Shown here piece after piece: positions 1 through 9,971 of a stretch of DNA of 64,000 bases (its first letter is position 1; the number at the start of each line of letters is the position of its first letter). This stretch comes from Ichthyophis bannanicus (Eukaryota; Chordata; Amphibia; Gymnophiona; Ichthyophiidae). The DNA is taken from the NCBI GenBank assembly GCA_033557465.1, contig CM066037.1, positions 207,017,156 to 207,081,155 of the forward strand, in the 5' to 3' direction. The position numbers and the translations under genes were made by a program. Under the pieces are notes generated by a model that was not told where the DNA came from, did not search any database, and was given only the letters and a program-made list of their open reading frames with translations.

Positions 1-2322
1 CCTGGTTATCAGTTTTGACGCGGAAAAGGCGTTTGACCAGGTTCAATGGGAATACTTGCAGTCTCTGCTGCCATATTACGGGCTGGGGGCCCCCTTTTGT
101 CAGACGGTAGCTTTGTTTTATTCGGACCCTACGGCAGGGGTTTTATGTAACGGGGTGCAGTCGGATACGTTTTGCTTGGAGCGTGGCACGCGTCAGGGCT
201 GCCCGCTTTCCCCTCTACTTTTTGTGCTGTCCTTGGATCCGCTGATACGGCGGATTGAGGACTCCCCTGATATAGGGGGTGTGCGTCTTGGTTCCTCTGG
301 CTTCAAGGTGGCAGCCTTCGCGGACGACATACTTGTACACATTTCTTCCCCCCAGCAATCTCTTCCGCGGTTGCTGGAGGAGTTGTCGTCTTATGGCCGG
401 TTTGCGGGGCTGCGCATTAATATGGCTAAATCGGAGGCCCTGGATGTAGGGGGCACGCTACGGGGAAGCTGGCTTGGGAGTTTCCTCCTCCGCTGGGCGG
501 ATGACTCTATTGTTTACCTGGGTATTTTGTTAACCAGGAAACCGACAATGCTGTATAAGACCAACTTTGAACGGATTTTTTCCAAGGTTCGAGGGCAGCT
601 GCGGGCGTGGGCCCCCCTCCCGTTGTCTTTGCTAGGTAGAGTGGCCGCCTTGGGGATGGTGATTTTTCCGCGCGTGCTGTATTGGCTGCAAACACTCCCT
701 GTGTGGCTTTTGAAGCGTGATTTGATGCGCTTGGAAAAGGAGATTCGGGGGTTTCTCTGGAGAGGTCGTAAGGCCCGTATCCCTCTGGCGAGGCTGCGTG
801 GGGGATGGCGCCTAGGCGGAATCGGGGTGCCCGATCTTTGGAAGTATGCGCTGGCGTGTCAAGCACGGCATTTGAGTGATTGGTTGGGGGATACTGAGAC
901 TTATACCCCGCGAGGGCTTGAAGCGGCCATTGTGGCGCCCCACTCGTTGGAAGCGGTGTTACATCTCCCGCGGACCGCCTTGCCGCCACGATTGACGAGC
1001 AGTGTTTTGTTACAGGCAATGCGGCATACGTGGCAGCAGTTAAACAAACGGTGGGGCAGTGATGCTGCGGTGTCGTGTTGGTTGCCCCTGCGTGGTAATG
1101 CCTGTTTTTTGCCTGTATCCGATTCGGCCCCCTTCCGTCAGTGGTGGCGGGTAGGTATACGGCGACTGGGACATGTGGTGGACCGAGAGGGTTGCTGTAA
1201 GGCTTTGGGGGTGATTTGTAGGGAGTATGGGTTGCCTATGGGCGCCTCCTTTTTCGCGCATATTCAGGTTTCCCATTATATCGGCTCTCTGCCGAGCCAT
1301 GAGCTTACCGTGGCACATTCCGAGCGTATCTTGGAGTTTCTTGTGATAGGGGCGGAATCCCCACCGACGATAGCTGATTTGAAGAAACATTTGGATCGGT
1401 TGGATACGCCCCCGAATTACTCGGCGCTGGAAAGCCTTTGGGCGCGAGAGTTGGATTGGGACATTGCCCCGGGTTCCGTTCGAGCGGCCTTGGGTCGGAT
1501 TCCGCAACTCGTGGGTGGAGCTCGTTGGCGGGAGCTGCAGTACAAATGTGTTCTTCGTGCTCATTTCTCCCCGCGGCGGGCGTTTCGCAGTCATATTGCC
1601 TTACACGGACGGTGCCCTAAATGTCCGTGTGCCTTGGCAGATTTGGGTCATATGTGGTGGGGTTTCCCTTCGGTTCGTAGATACTGGCGGCGCATTGAGA
1701 CCTATCTGAGCGGTCTACTGGGTCAGAGGCTTTGCTGGTCAGGGACCTTGGTAGTGCTGGATCAGTTGGGACCACTCCACCCGAAGGGCAGATGGGAGAG
1801 GGTATTGGTTCGTAAGGCCTGTCTGGTGGGTAAAGGCCCTCTTCTCAGTCATTGGAGAGAGCCTACGGCCCCTACCTTTTGTGAGTGGCAAAATAGCCTA
1901 CATCAACTTATGCTACTGGAGAGGAGAGCGGTGCTAAGACATCCTCGGGCATGGGCTATCTTCCTGTTGATTTGGATGCCTTATATCCAGCGCTTGGGCC
2001 CTAAGGCTCGTAGCGAAGTGCTTAAAATCGGTTGATGGTGGTCTGGAAAGTTGGCTGTCTCTGGTTGGTCGGGCTGGTGCTGCGCTCCCTGCGATGGGAG
2101 GGGAAGGGGGGGCGGGGAGGGATGGGGGGGTTCTGGGCTGTGCTGGTTGCTAGGATTGTTCTCTGTTTGTTCTTGCTGTGTTCCCAGGGCGGTAGACAAG
2201 ACACAGCCCCGCCCGGGATCTGTTTAGGTTTTCTTTGAAAAAATTGTAACAGTTGCTTTGTTGTGTGCTGTCTGTATTCTGTAAAATTTAATAAACAGAT
2301 ATGGGAAAAAAAAAAAAAAAAA
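1..2322 (+). mobile_element. L1-clade LINE, 3' part, cut by the window edge
   Basis: The element enters from the left edge inside the reverse-transcriptase domain. It contains the rest of ORF2, a G-rich 3' UTR (about 2036-2305), an AATAAA signal near 2290 and a run of A ending near 2322. A 3' poly(A) tail and the style of the ORF2 C-terminus fit the L1 clade, not CR1 or L2. It lies directly against a minus-strand CR1 at 2323, so it probably inserted into that CR1. The left target duplication is outside the window, so this cannot be proved here. Confidence 0.85.
2..2035 (+). CDS. L1 ORF2 C-terminal two thirds (reverse transcriptase to C-terminal domain)
   Basis: The reading frame is open from the window edge to a TGA at 2033-2035, so this is a partial gene of about 677 codons with no stop. 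It starts inside the palm domain (FDAEKAFDQV, the RT A motif). Downstream are the RT motif RQGCPLSP (near 190-215) and the catalytic FADDI box (near 316-330), then the L1 thumb region with LRAW and a FLWRGR motif. Near 1605-1660 is a degenerate C-terminal zinc knuckle (CPKC followed by GHMWW) whose last cysteine is not obvious. The product would nick target DNA (endonuclease outside the window) and copy L1 RNA in the nucleus. The uninterrupted frame makes this one of the younger elements here. Confidence 0.87.
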   Translation: MVISFDAEKAFDQVQWEYLQSLLPYYGLGAPFCQTVALFYSDPTAGVLCNGVQSDTFCLERGTRQGCPLSPLLFVLSLDPLIRRIEDSPDIGGVRLGSSGFKVAAFADDILVHISSPQQSLPRLLEELSSYGRFAGLRINMAKSEALDVGGTLRGSWLGSFLLRWADDSIVYLGILLTRKPTMLYKTNFERIFSKVRGQLRAWAPLPLSLLGRVAALGMVIFPRVLYWLQTLPVWLLKRDLMRLEKEIRGFLWRGRKARIPLARLRGGWRLGGIGVPDLWKYALACQARHLSDWLGDTETYTPRGLEAAIVAPHSLEAVLHLPRTALPPRLTSSVLLQAMRHTWQQLNKRWGSDAAVSCWLPLRGNACFLPVSDSAPFRQWWRVGIRRLGHVVDREGCCKALGVICREYGLPMGASFFAHIQVSHYIGSLPSHELTVAHSERILEFLVIGAESPPTIADLKKHLDRLDTPPNYSALESLWARELDWDIAPGSVRAALGRIPQLVGGARWRELQYKCVLRAHFSPRRAFRSHIALHGRCPKCPCALADLGHMWWGFPSVRRYWRRIETYLSGLLGQRLCWSGTLVVLDQLGPLHPKGRWERVLVRKACLVGKGPLLSHWREPTAPTFCEWQNSLHQLMLLERRAVLRHPRAWAIFLLIWMPYIQRLGPKARSEVLKIG

Positions 2323-2405
2323 GATATGGCAACCAGAATTGCACACAATATTCAAGGTGTAGTTGCACCATGGAACGATACAGAAGCATTATAATATCTT
2401 TTATT

Positions 2406-3655
2406 TTATATCTTCATTTCTTTCCTTTTGATTCCTAGCATTCTATTTGCCTTCTTGGCCACCACTGCACACTGTGTGGATGGTTTCAACACATTATTCA
2501 TGATGGCACCTAAATCTTTTTCCTGGGTGGTGGTTCCTAATGTGGAACTTTGCATCGTGTAACCATAGTTTGGGTTGTTCTTTCCTAAGGGCATAACTTT
2601 GCGCTTGTCCACATTAAATTTCATCTGCCATTTGAACGTCCAGTCTTCCAATTTATCAAGGTTCTCTTGCAATTTTAACAACTCTTGGGTTTTAACAAAT
2701 TTCAATAATTTCATGTCATCTGCAAATTTGATTACTTTACTCAGTCCCATTTCCAGGTCATTTATGAATATGTTAAAAAGTAGCGGACCCAGCACAGATC
2801 CCTGGGATACTCCATGATTCACCTTTCTCCATTGGGAAAATTGGCCATTTAACCCTACCCTCTGATTTCTATCTTTTAACCTGTTCCTGATCCACAATAG
2901 TAACTGCCTCCTATCCCATGACCTTTTAATTTTGCTAAGAGTCTCTCATGAGGGACCTTGTCAAAGGCTTTCTGAAATTCCAGATATACTATATCGACCA
3001 GCTTACTTTTGTCTACCTGTTTATTCACACTTTCACAAAAATATAACAGATTAGTGAGATAAGACTGTCCTTGTCTAAAGCCATGTTGGCTTTCTCCCAT
3101 TGAACCATGACTATCTACATGTTCAGTAATTTTGTTCTTAATAATGATTTCTACCATTTTGCCTGGTACTGACATCAGGCTCATCATTCTGTAGTTTCCT
3201 GGATCACCCTTGGAGCCCTTTTTAAAAACTGGCGTTACATTGGCCATTTGCCAATCTTCACGTTTTACAAATGATTTTAATGATAGTTCACAGGTTACTA
3301 ATAGTAGGTCTGCAATATCATATTTCAGTTCTTTCAACACCTTCAGATGCATACCATCCAATCCAGGTGATTTGCTGCTTTTTAGTTTATCAAATAGTTG
3401 TAATACATCTTCCTGGTTTATTGATATTTCTTTCAATTCTTCTGATGCATCACCTTTCATACCATTTCAGTCAGTAAAGACCAAAGCAAAGAATTCATTT
3501 AGTCTCTCCACTATAGCCTTGTCCCCTCTTAGTGCCCCTTTTACCCATCTATCATCTAGTGGTCCAACTGACTCTCTCACAGGATTTTTGCTACGAATGT
3601 ACTTGAAAAAGTTTGTATTATGTGTTTTTGCTTCCACAGTATGCTTTTTTTTCAA
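2406..3655 (-). pseudogene. CR1 ORF2 reverse-transcriptase domain, broken
   Basis: Two overlapping open stretches (about 3460-2876 and 2897-2406), preceded by a short one (3655-3467), together cover the CR1 RT. Recognisable pieces are the finger motif SPGLDGMH, the [11 protein letters not shown] motif (A box), [16 protein letters not shown] (B box region) and FADDMK (catalytic YADD equivalent, with F for Y). C-terminal to this is KEDLGAIM, the conserved CR1 block after the thumb. The frame shifts near 2880 and 3465. It is a dead copy; the clade assignment is firm because the residues align with the better copies in this window. Confidence 0.8.
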
Positions 3656-3739
3656 ATTCTCTCTTTGCCTGCCGTATCAATACCTTGCATCTAATTTGCA
3701 AGTTTTTCCAGTTTTTGTCATTTGGATCCTTTTTCCATT

Positions 3740-4093
3740 TCCTTTATCTCCCTAGCATGTCCCGCCGTGACACTGACCCAGTCAATACCGGGGTAATTGA
3801 AATCACCCATTGTTATTACTGTGCTGTAACTTTTGTTAGCTTCCCTGATTTCTTTGAGCATGTCACCATCCATCCATTTGTTCATTCTGGCCAGGCGGTC
3901 GATAGTACACCCCCATGGCCATCGCCTTCCCCTTTTTACATGGAATTTCAGTCCATAGAGATTCTACAACAAATTTTGTTTCCTGCAAAACTTTAATCAT
4001 TTGTGACTCAATGCCCTCTATAATATAGACCGCAATCCCTCCACCAATTTGATCAGCTCTATCATTATGATGTAGTTTGTACCCAGATATCAC
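3740..4093 (-). pseudogene. CR1 ORF2 endonuclease fragment
   Basis: The 76-codon stretch 4093-3863 contains GGGIAVYI, WTEIPCKKGKAM and GVYYRPPGQ, which are typical of the CR1/L2 apurinic-type endonuclease. Just downstream, in another frame (near 3800), remains a block matching the catalytic GDFNYP-D-W region. Frameshifts separate this from the RT part. Confidence 0.7.
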
Positions 4094-4564
4094 TGTGTCC
4101 CACTGGTTGTTCTCCTTTTACCATGTCTCTAAGATACCAATCATATCTAACCTCTTATTTAGTGCTATATATTCTATATATCTTATTTTTTAGACTTCTA
4201 AGCATTTGCATACAAGCATTTTAGAGACTGTATTTTATTCATATTAATCTGGCTATCTGTAGGCAGGGGTAATTTGGAATCTTTAAGCTATGTCTGATCC
4301 ATACTGCTCTCTGCTGGGTTCTGAATTTATTCAGAAAGCTCTCTTCTGTGTTTTAAATTTAAACTGAAAGCTCTTTGTTGCTACTAGGCCCTGTGTGATT
4401 TAACAAATACACTGGGTTCACAGATTAATCAGCTTTAATCTAAAGAATTACTTTTTTCCCAAGATTTAGAAAAATTCCCAGAAGTCAATCCTTAGAATTG
4501 CAGATCTCTCTCCAGAAATAGCAGTCCCCTTTTGTAGTCCTAGAGTGCTCAGTTTGTTTATAAA

Positions 4565-5796
4565 TTACCTGTGTGGAACGATGTCAAAGGCTTTACTGAA
4601 ATCTAAGTACACCACATCTAGGACTCTCCCTCGGTCCAACTCTCTGGTCAGCCAGCCGAGATTTGTCTGATAAGACTTGTCACTGGTAAACCCATGCTGC
4701 TTCGGATCCTGCAATTCATTGGACTCCAGAAACCTCACTATTCTCTCTTTTAGCAGCATTTCCAATGATTTACTCACCACAGAGGTTAGACTAACCAGTC
4801 TGCAGTTTTCCGTCTCATCCTTACTTCCACTTTTGTGTAAAGGGACCACATGTACCTTTCTCCAGTCCTCTGGGACCACCCCCGACTCCAAAGAAGCATT
4901 GAAAAGGTCAGTCAGTGGAGTTGCTAAAATGTCCCCAAGTTCCTTCAGTATTCTTTGATGTATCTTATCTGGTCCTATCACTTTCTATACTTTTAGTCTG
5001 GCTAGTTTCTCATGAACACAGTCGTCTGAAAATCATTCAAGATCCCACTTCTACTCCTATTTGTGGGTGTTTTCTGAGGTCCTGCTCCTGGCCCTTCATC
5101 TGTGAACACAGAACAAAAATATTTGTTAAGCAAGTCCACTTTATCCTCATCAGCTTCTACATATCCCTCCCCTTCAACCTTGAGTCTTACAATACCACCT
5201 TTGCCCTTCCTCCTCTCACTAACATATCTGAAAAATCTCTTTCCCCCCATTTTATTTCATTGGCTAAGTTCTTCTAGATACAGACACCTAACTTCTTCTC
5301 TCTGTGATCTCTTGTATTTTATAAAGGCCTCCCTCTTTTTCTTCACCTTTTCAGCAACTTCTTTTGAGAACCAAAGTGGCTTCCTGTTCTTTTTACATTT
5401 ATTTACCTTTCTAACAAAAAGGTTTGCTGCCCTTAAAATATCCCGTTTCAGTTTTGCCCATTGCTTTTCTATATCCCCCAGTTGTTCCTATCCCGCTAAC
5501 GACTCCTTGAGGTATTGGCCCATCTTGGCAAAGTTAGTTTTCCTAAAGTCTAAGACCCTCACTTTTTAATGGATTTTATTAACCCTGGTCCTAATACTGA
5601 ACCACACCATCTGGTGATCACTGGATGCGAGATGATCTCCCACTATAACATCAAAAACACTTTCCCCATTGGTAAGCACCAAGTCCAGTATGGCCCCTTC
5701 ATGCATGGGTTCTGTAACCAGTTGCCGGAATATTTGTCCCTGTAGAGATTCTAGGATATCTTTACTTCTAGATGACACTGCAGCGGGGTGTGCCAA
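4565..5796 (-). pseudogene. CR1-type ORF2, endonuclease end to RT palm, broken
   Basis: The 5796-5566 stretch has LDLVLTNGE and SSDHQMVWFSI, the end of a CR1 endonuclease with its catalytic S-D-H. The 5250-5002 stretch (KRFFRYVSERR, LLNKYFCSVFT) is the CR1 linker between endonuclease and RT. The 4981-4565 stretch carries GPDKIHQRILKEL, VPEDWRKVHVVPL and VVYLDFSKAFDIVPH, the RT A box. It ends there; the catalytic YADD is missing because the next DNA to the left is the other CR1. Stops and frameshifts separate the pieces. Confidence 0.75.
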
Positions 5797-6558
5797 TCAA
5801 CATCTGGCACAATGAAATTATCTATCTGTAGCATTTCTTCTTTTATGGCAATACTGCATATGTCTTCTATTAAATCCACTTCTTCTCCCTGTGAGGGGCA
5901 TCTGTATATCACTTGAATGCATATGGATTTCCCTTTCCCTCTTTCTAGTTTAACCCACAGTGCCTCCTCACTCCCCTTTCAGCCCTGTAATTCTACAGCT
6001 TTAATATCATGTTTTACATATAGTGCCACGCCTACTTACCTTCTGCCTAGCTTGTCCTTCCTGAATAAATTATAGCCCAGTATAATTACATCCCAGTCAT
6101 GGTTGTCTGTGAACCATGTCTCTGTACCCACCACTAAATCCAAGTCAGCCTCTTCCATTAAAGCCTCAAAATCTGGGATCTTATTTCTCATGCTATGGGC
6201 ATTTATACACATTTATGCTTTTGAGATGTTGCCCCCTTTATCCATTTCTACAGAGGTATTTAATCTTTCTTTTACCTGGGGACTTTCTTTACCCATCCCC
6301 AACGAATCTGGTTTAAAACCCTCTTCAGTATGTTAGCCAGTCTACTGCAGAAGACACTTCGACCCTTCTTGGATAGATCGTCACCATCTCTACTCTGCAG
6401 CTCTTGAAACATTATCCCATTATCCAGGAAATCAAAACGCTCTCATTGACACCATCCATGCAGCCATGCATTCATCTCCAGGATGTGAGCTTCTCTGCCT
6501 CGGCCTTTACCCTCAGCAGGGAGGATTGAAGATAACACCACCTGTGCACCTATTTGTT

Positions 6559-7150
6559 TCACTCTCTGTCCCAGAGCCAGGAAGTCACTTTTGATGCACT
6601 CAGGGGATACCTAGCGGTATCATTTGTGCTGACATAGATGAGCAACATCAGATAATAGTCAGTCTTGATGAGTCTCAGCAAACTCTCCATAACATCTTTG
6701 ATTTTGGCACCTAGCAGACAGCACAGCTCTCTGGACATCAAAGTCTGGTCAGCAGATGGATGCCTCAGTACCCCTCTGAAGAGAGTCACCAACCACCACT
6801 ATCTTTTGCTTCCTTGTGCTCACTATTTCTGCAACTTTGGGGTGCTTGAGCTCTGGTTCTTCCCTTTCCTGGGATGCTTTCACTTCCTTCATTACCAGGG
6901 CTGCATACTGGTTCTTCAATTCAAGGGCTGGAGGAGTTGGGTTGTTGATTCTGCAGGCTCTGGTAACTCGTATCCTTCTCTGTTCATTCTGTAGCCTCCC
7001 ATCTTCACCTCTGTCAGAGAGCTTGGCTGTTTGAAGACGCATCTCATCAATGTACTTCTTGCTGTTGTGGATGCTTTTCAGCCTCGCCACCTTTCTCTGA
7101 GCTCCTCCACTTGTTTCATGAGAGCTTCCGCTTGCAGGCATCCTGCACAT
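6559..7150 (-). pseudogene. CR1 ORF1 with SGNH-type esterase domain, broken
   Basis: The 7150-6749 stretch (133 codons) has a lysine/arginine-rich coiled region followed by KIVVVGDSLQRGTE, the GDS block of SGNH hydrolases; the serine is the expected nucleophile. A frameshift leads into 6792-6559, where LCCLLGAKI-D and VSTNDTAR match the downstream glycine/asparagine blocks of the fold; the usual G of GTND is S here. CR1 ORF1 proteins of vertebrates are known to carry such an esterase domain, thought to act on lipids or membranes. This copy is inactive. Confidence 0.7.
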
Positions 7151-7870
7151 GGAACCGGTCTTTCAACTGAGATCGGGATCTCTGTCTGGACAGAGGCAGA
7201 AGCTTTAATGGGAGCAACAGCTTTGGCAATATGATTTTCCCCAGCCATTGTTCAGTTGGTGGAGCTTTAGTACCTGTTGAAGTAAAAGATAAAGACCTAC
7301 TAAAGTACCTAGCTTTTCCTCAGCTGTCCTTTAAGAGAAAAAGCAGTAGACCTCTTTTAAGTGTGTTCTAACAGTACTGTTCTAGGTCCCTGGGTGTAGT
7401 TAATTGTGGAGTTGCCCTATAAAGCAAGAATGATCACATGGGGTGGGTGGGAGCTGGGGTGTGTAGGGAGGCAAATACACTAATAATTCATTGATTGAAT
7501 ATTAACCAAATGCGGTCCAGGGATGAACACTAACCAACCCAAATATGTTTGTCATGCACATCCCTAAGGGTTTCCAAATAAATAACTGAATAAATAGGAT
7601 TAAGCAAAAGGTTTTATAAATATATAATTCAGTTATAGATAACATACAAGGGGGAAAAACGCCTAAAATTCCTACATGGTTATGTTTCGGTACATTGCCT
7701 CCAATAGAGATATATATTTACAGTATTTAAAAGTACAAAACAAAAGAAAACACTGACAACATCCAAACAACAGAATACCATCAACTATCCACATTCACTT
7801 AGTCATTCATTATCATTTGGCCCCAGTAAAACAAGTATGTCCTGGTCCTTATGATGTTACATTAGCCTAT
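7151..7870. other. No recognisable gene; possible CR1 5' region
   Basis: I found no protein with family features and no clear repeat in this stretch. Its right-hand boundary with CR1 ORF1 suggests that the first few hundred bases are the 5' UTR of that element. The remainder is unassigned AT-rich DNA. Confidence 0.4.
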
Positions 7871-7877
7871 CTCACAT

Positions 7878-7965
7878 TTGTCTTTTCTGGGCAAAGTTAT
7901 TGAGAAATGTGTAACCTCTCAGTTGGCTAACATTTTGGAAAACAGTTTTGATAGTAGATGGTCGC
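7878..7965 (+). pseudogene. Short LINE reverse-transcriptase scrap
   Basis: The plus-strand reading gives FLGKVIEKCVTSQL, a motif common in the RT finger region of L2-like LINEs (start of the segment that precedes the A box). It lasts about 25 codons before similarity ends. It could be a tiny LINE fragment or part of the neighbouring palindromic repeat. Confidence 0.45.
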
Positions 7966-8049
7966 CAAGTGGGTTTTCACCAGTATTACAGTATGAAGAC
8001 CCAAGACTGGTGCAACCATTAGGCAAATCAGGTGGCTGCCTAGAGCATC

Positions 8050-8395
8050 AATGGTGCAGTGGCAGCCCACTGTCACTTTCTCTGGGACCCACAGCAGTGG
8101 CAATAGCTTCAAACAACCTCAACACTTACCTTAAACCTCCGGTGATTGGAATCTGTTTGGCTTCTGTCTCCTCTGATGCCTGATGCCAGCTTCCTGTTTT
8201 CATGGAGGTGGAAATGCTTAGCCACTGCTTTTGCCCCCATGCAAACAAGAATTTGGCATCGGCCATCAGAACGGGTGGTAGCCAAACAGACTCGCAAGGC
8301 CACAGGTTTATGGTTAGCATTGCAGAGCTGTTTGAGGCCATTGCTGCTGCTGAAGATCCTGGAAAGGGGTGACAGCAGTGGCAACGGAGCTGGGG
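8050..8395. repeat. Large imperfect palindrome, about 345 bp
   Basis: The left half and the reverse complement of the right half align by eye around a centre near 8222. Matching blocks include tctgtttggct (8154 and its complement near 8285), tgatgcca, catgg-gg and gcttcaaaca / gcctcaaaca. Identity is perhaps 70-75 per cent, so this is an old fold-back structure and not an assembly artefact. It may be a non-autonomous DNA transposon with long inverted arms. It gives overlapping antisense open frames that I do not regard as genes. Confidence 0.6.
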
Positions 8396-8650
8396 AGGGA
8401 GTGGGAACAGGTTGGTGCAAGAGATGAGGGTTACCATCATCCACACAATGCTCATCTCCCATCCCTATACAAAGCAATGAAACACCCAATATCGTATAAA
8501 AATACCTGTTAGAAATACCCACACACAACAAACCCAGACTCTCACCACATTTACACAAACGCTCTAATGCGCCCTCATAAATGCCCACTCAGTAAGGAAC
8601 AAAATCCCCATCATCAAGGACCTCGTCTCAACCCACCAGCTGGACATTAT

Positions 8651-9122
8651 GAGCCTGATATTCAATTTACAGCCTAGTAAATCATGTAAATGACTTAAAA
8701 TGGCATATTCAATGCCCTTTACATGGTTAGTGCCATTGAATATCTCCTTTTAACCCTGCTACATGCTCCGATGCTATGTGGTTAGCATCGAGGCATGTCG
8801 GGGGCGTTTTGGGGTGGAGCAGAAGCAGTGACTGTTCCTAACTCGGCAGCAGCGATATTGCATGCTGCCTGGTTAGCGATCTGCCCTGAAAAGACAGGCA
8901 AGGGAAACCCTCGCCTATCTTTAGGAGCAAGAGCTAACCTGGCAGCATGAAATATTGTTGCTGCCCAGTTAGTTTCAGCAGCTTCCGGTGTGTGCAGCAA
9001 TCCCCAGATATTCAATGCTGTCACCGTGGCATTGAATATCTGGGTTAGAGGTCAGTGGGGAGGGCTATGTGCTGATGCAGCACATAGCCCTTCGAAAATG
9101 AGCCTAGCTCAATATCAGGCCG
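8651..9122. mobile_element. 472-bp non-autonomous DNA element (MITE), Harbinger-like duplication size
   Basis: The ends are inverted: gcctgatattc near 8653 and its complement aatatcaggc near 9111-9120. The element splits the L2 endonuclease reading between LDI and ICITES. The bases tat flank it on both sides (8648-8650 and 9123-9125), consistent with a 3-bp target duplication as in PIF/Harbinger elements. Inside is a near-perfect hairpin gggctatgtgctg / cagcacatagccc at 9062-9090. It has no coding capacity. Confidence 0.7.
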
Positions 9123-9971
9123 TATCTGCATAACAGAATCATGGCTAACTGACACCAACTCTATTCTAATGAACCAATGGATACAGCCTCTTCCACTGCC
9201 CTCGTTCCCACCACAGATGAGGAGGAGTGCTAATCATAGCCAAATCACATCTCCACTTTCACTACCACTCTATTGACAGCACAGAGGAAGCCAACACACT
9301 CTCCATAACAAATAAGCAACTAACAATCTGCCTCAACTACAGAATGCCAATCATCTCAATCGCTGATCTATCTAACATACTAGAAAAAGTACTTGAAAAC
9401 ATCAAACACCAAGGACCTCCTCATTCTAAGTGACATCAACCTCCCATCAATCCAACCTAAACATGCCACTTCATTCCTGAAAGCTATGGCAGCCATGGAC
9501 CTCACCCAAATCATCTAGACACCTACACACAACAAGGGCAACACCTTAGACCACCTAGCTGGTCAACAACCACACAAAACACACAAGCAGCCCACACACA
9601 ATACAAACCCACCCAGTACCTTGGTCAGGCCACACTCTGATCATCTTCTCTCTACCCTTCAATGTCTCTACAAACCAAATCACCCATCTACAATCAAGTC
9701 AACGATTCCAACCATGGAACAAGAACGAATTTCTCAGCAACATCCTCTCCCAGCTGGACATTGAAACAATCAACTCCGACGCCCTCTTAACCAACTGGAA
9801 CACCGTCATCAGAAAATCTGCAACCATAACAACCACCTCTCTCTGTGCATCAAACAAACAAACAAAAACTCCATGGTACACCCCCAACCTCCAAAGACTA
9901 AAAACCCAGCTACGGAAGCTTGAGAGAAAATGGCACAAAGCCACGCTCTACTCTGATAGAACACTCTATAT
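9123..9971 (+). pseudogene. L2 ORF2 endonuclease to linker, broken
   Basis: The frame resumes after the MITE with ICITESWL, the E-containing block of the APE-type endonuclease, and later reaches KTPWYTPNLQRLKTQLRKLERKW, the L2 linker block W-(T/S)-L-L-R-LER-W. Many frameshifts and stops lie between. The reading then runs into the hAT at 9972. Confidence 0.65.

Larger units (their letters stand above)
2323..4560 (-). mobile_element. CR1 LINE, minus strand, decayed
   Basis: Reading leftwards, the segment carries endonuclease, reverse-transcriptase and C-terminal sequence closely similar to the CR1 copies at 13889 and 23231, but more diverged. Its 3' terminus is not in the window because the L1 at 1-2322 intervenes. 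The right limit is approximate: coding similarity fades after about 4100, and 4100-4560 is AT-rich sequence in which nothing else was recognised. Confidence 0.75.
4561..7250 (-). mobile_element. Second CR1-type LINE, minus strand, with ORF1 remnant
   Basis: This is a different and more diverged CR1 family from the one at 2323-4560, and it lacks its 3' part. From right to left it holds ORF1 with an esterase-like domain (6559-7150), a decayed endonuclease region (about 5560-6350) and the first half of RT (4565-4981). ORF1 followed by ORF2 in the same orientation shows these are parts of one LINE. The limits are approximate. Confidence 0.7.

Noticed and set aside
507..1594. Minus-strand frames of 170 and 184 codons
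   Set aside because: They are shadows opposite the L1 ORF2, which has clear RT motifs on the plus strand.
8109..8588. Overlapping open frames on both strands
   Set aside because: They come from the palindrome at 8050-8395, which gives related sequence on both strands; no family features.
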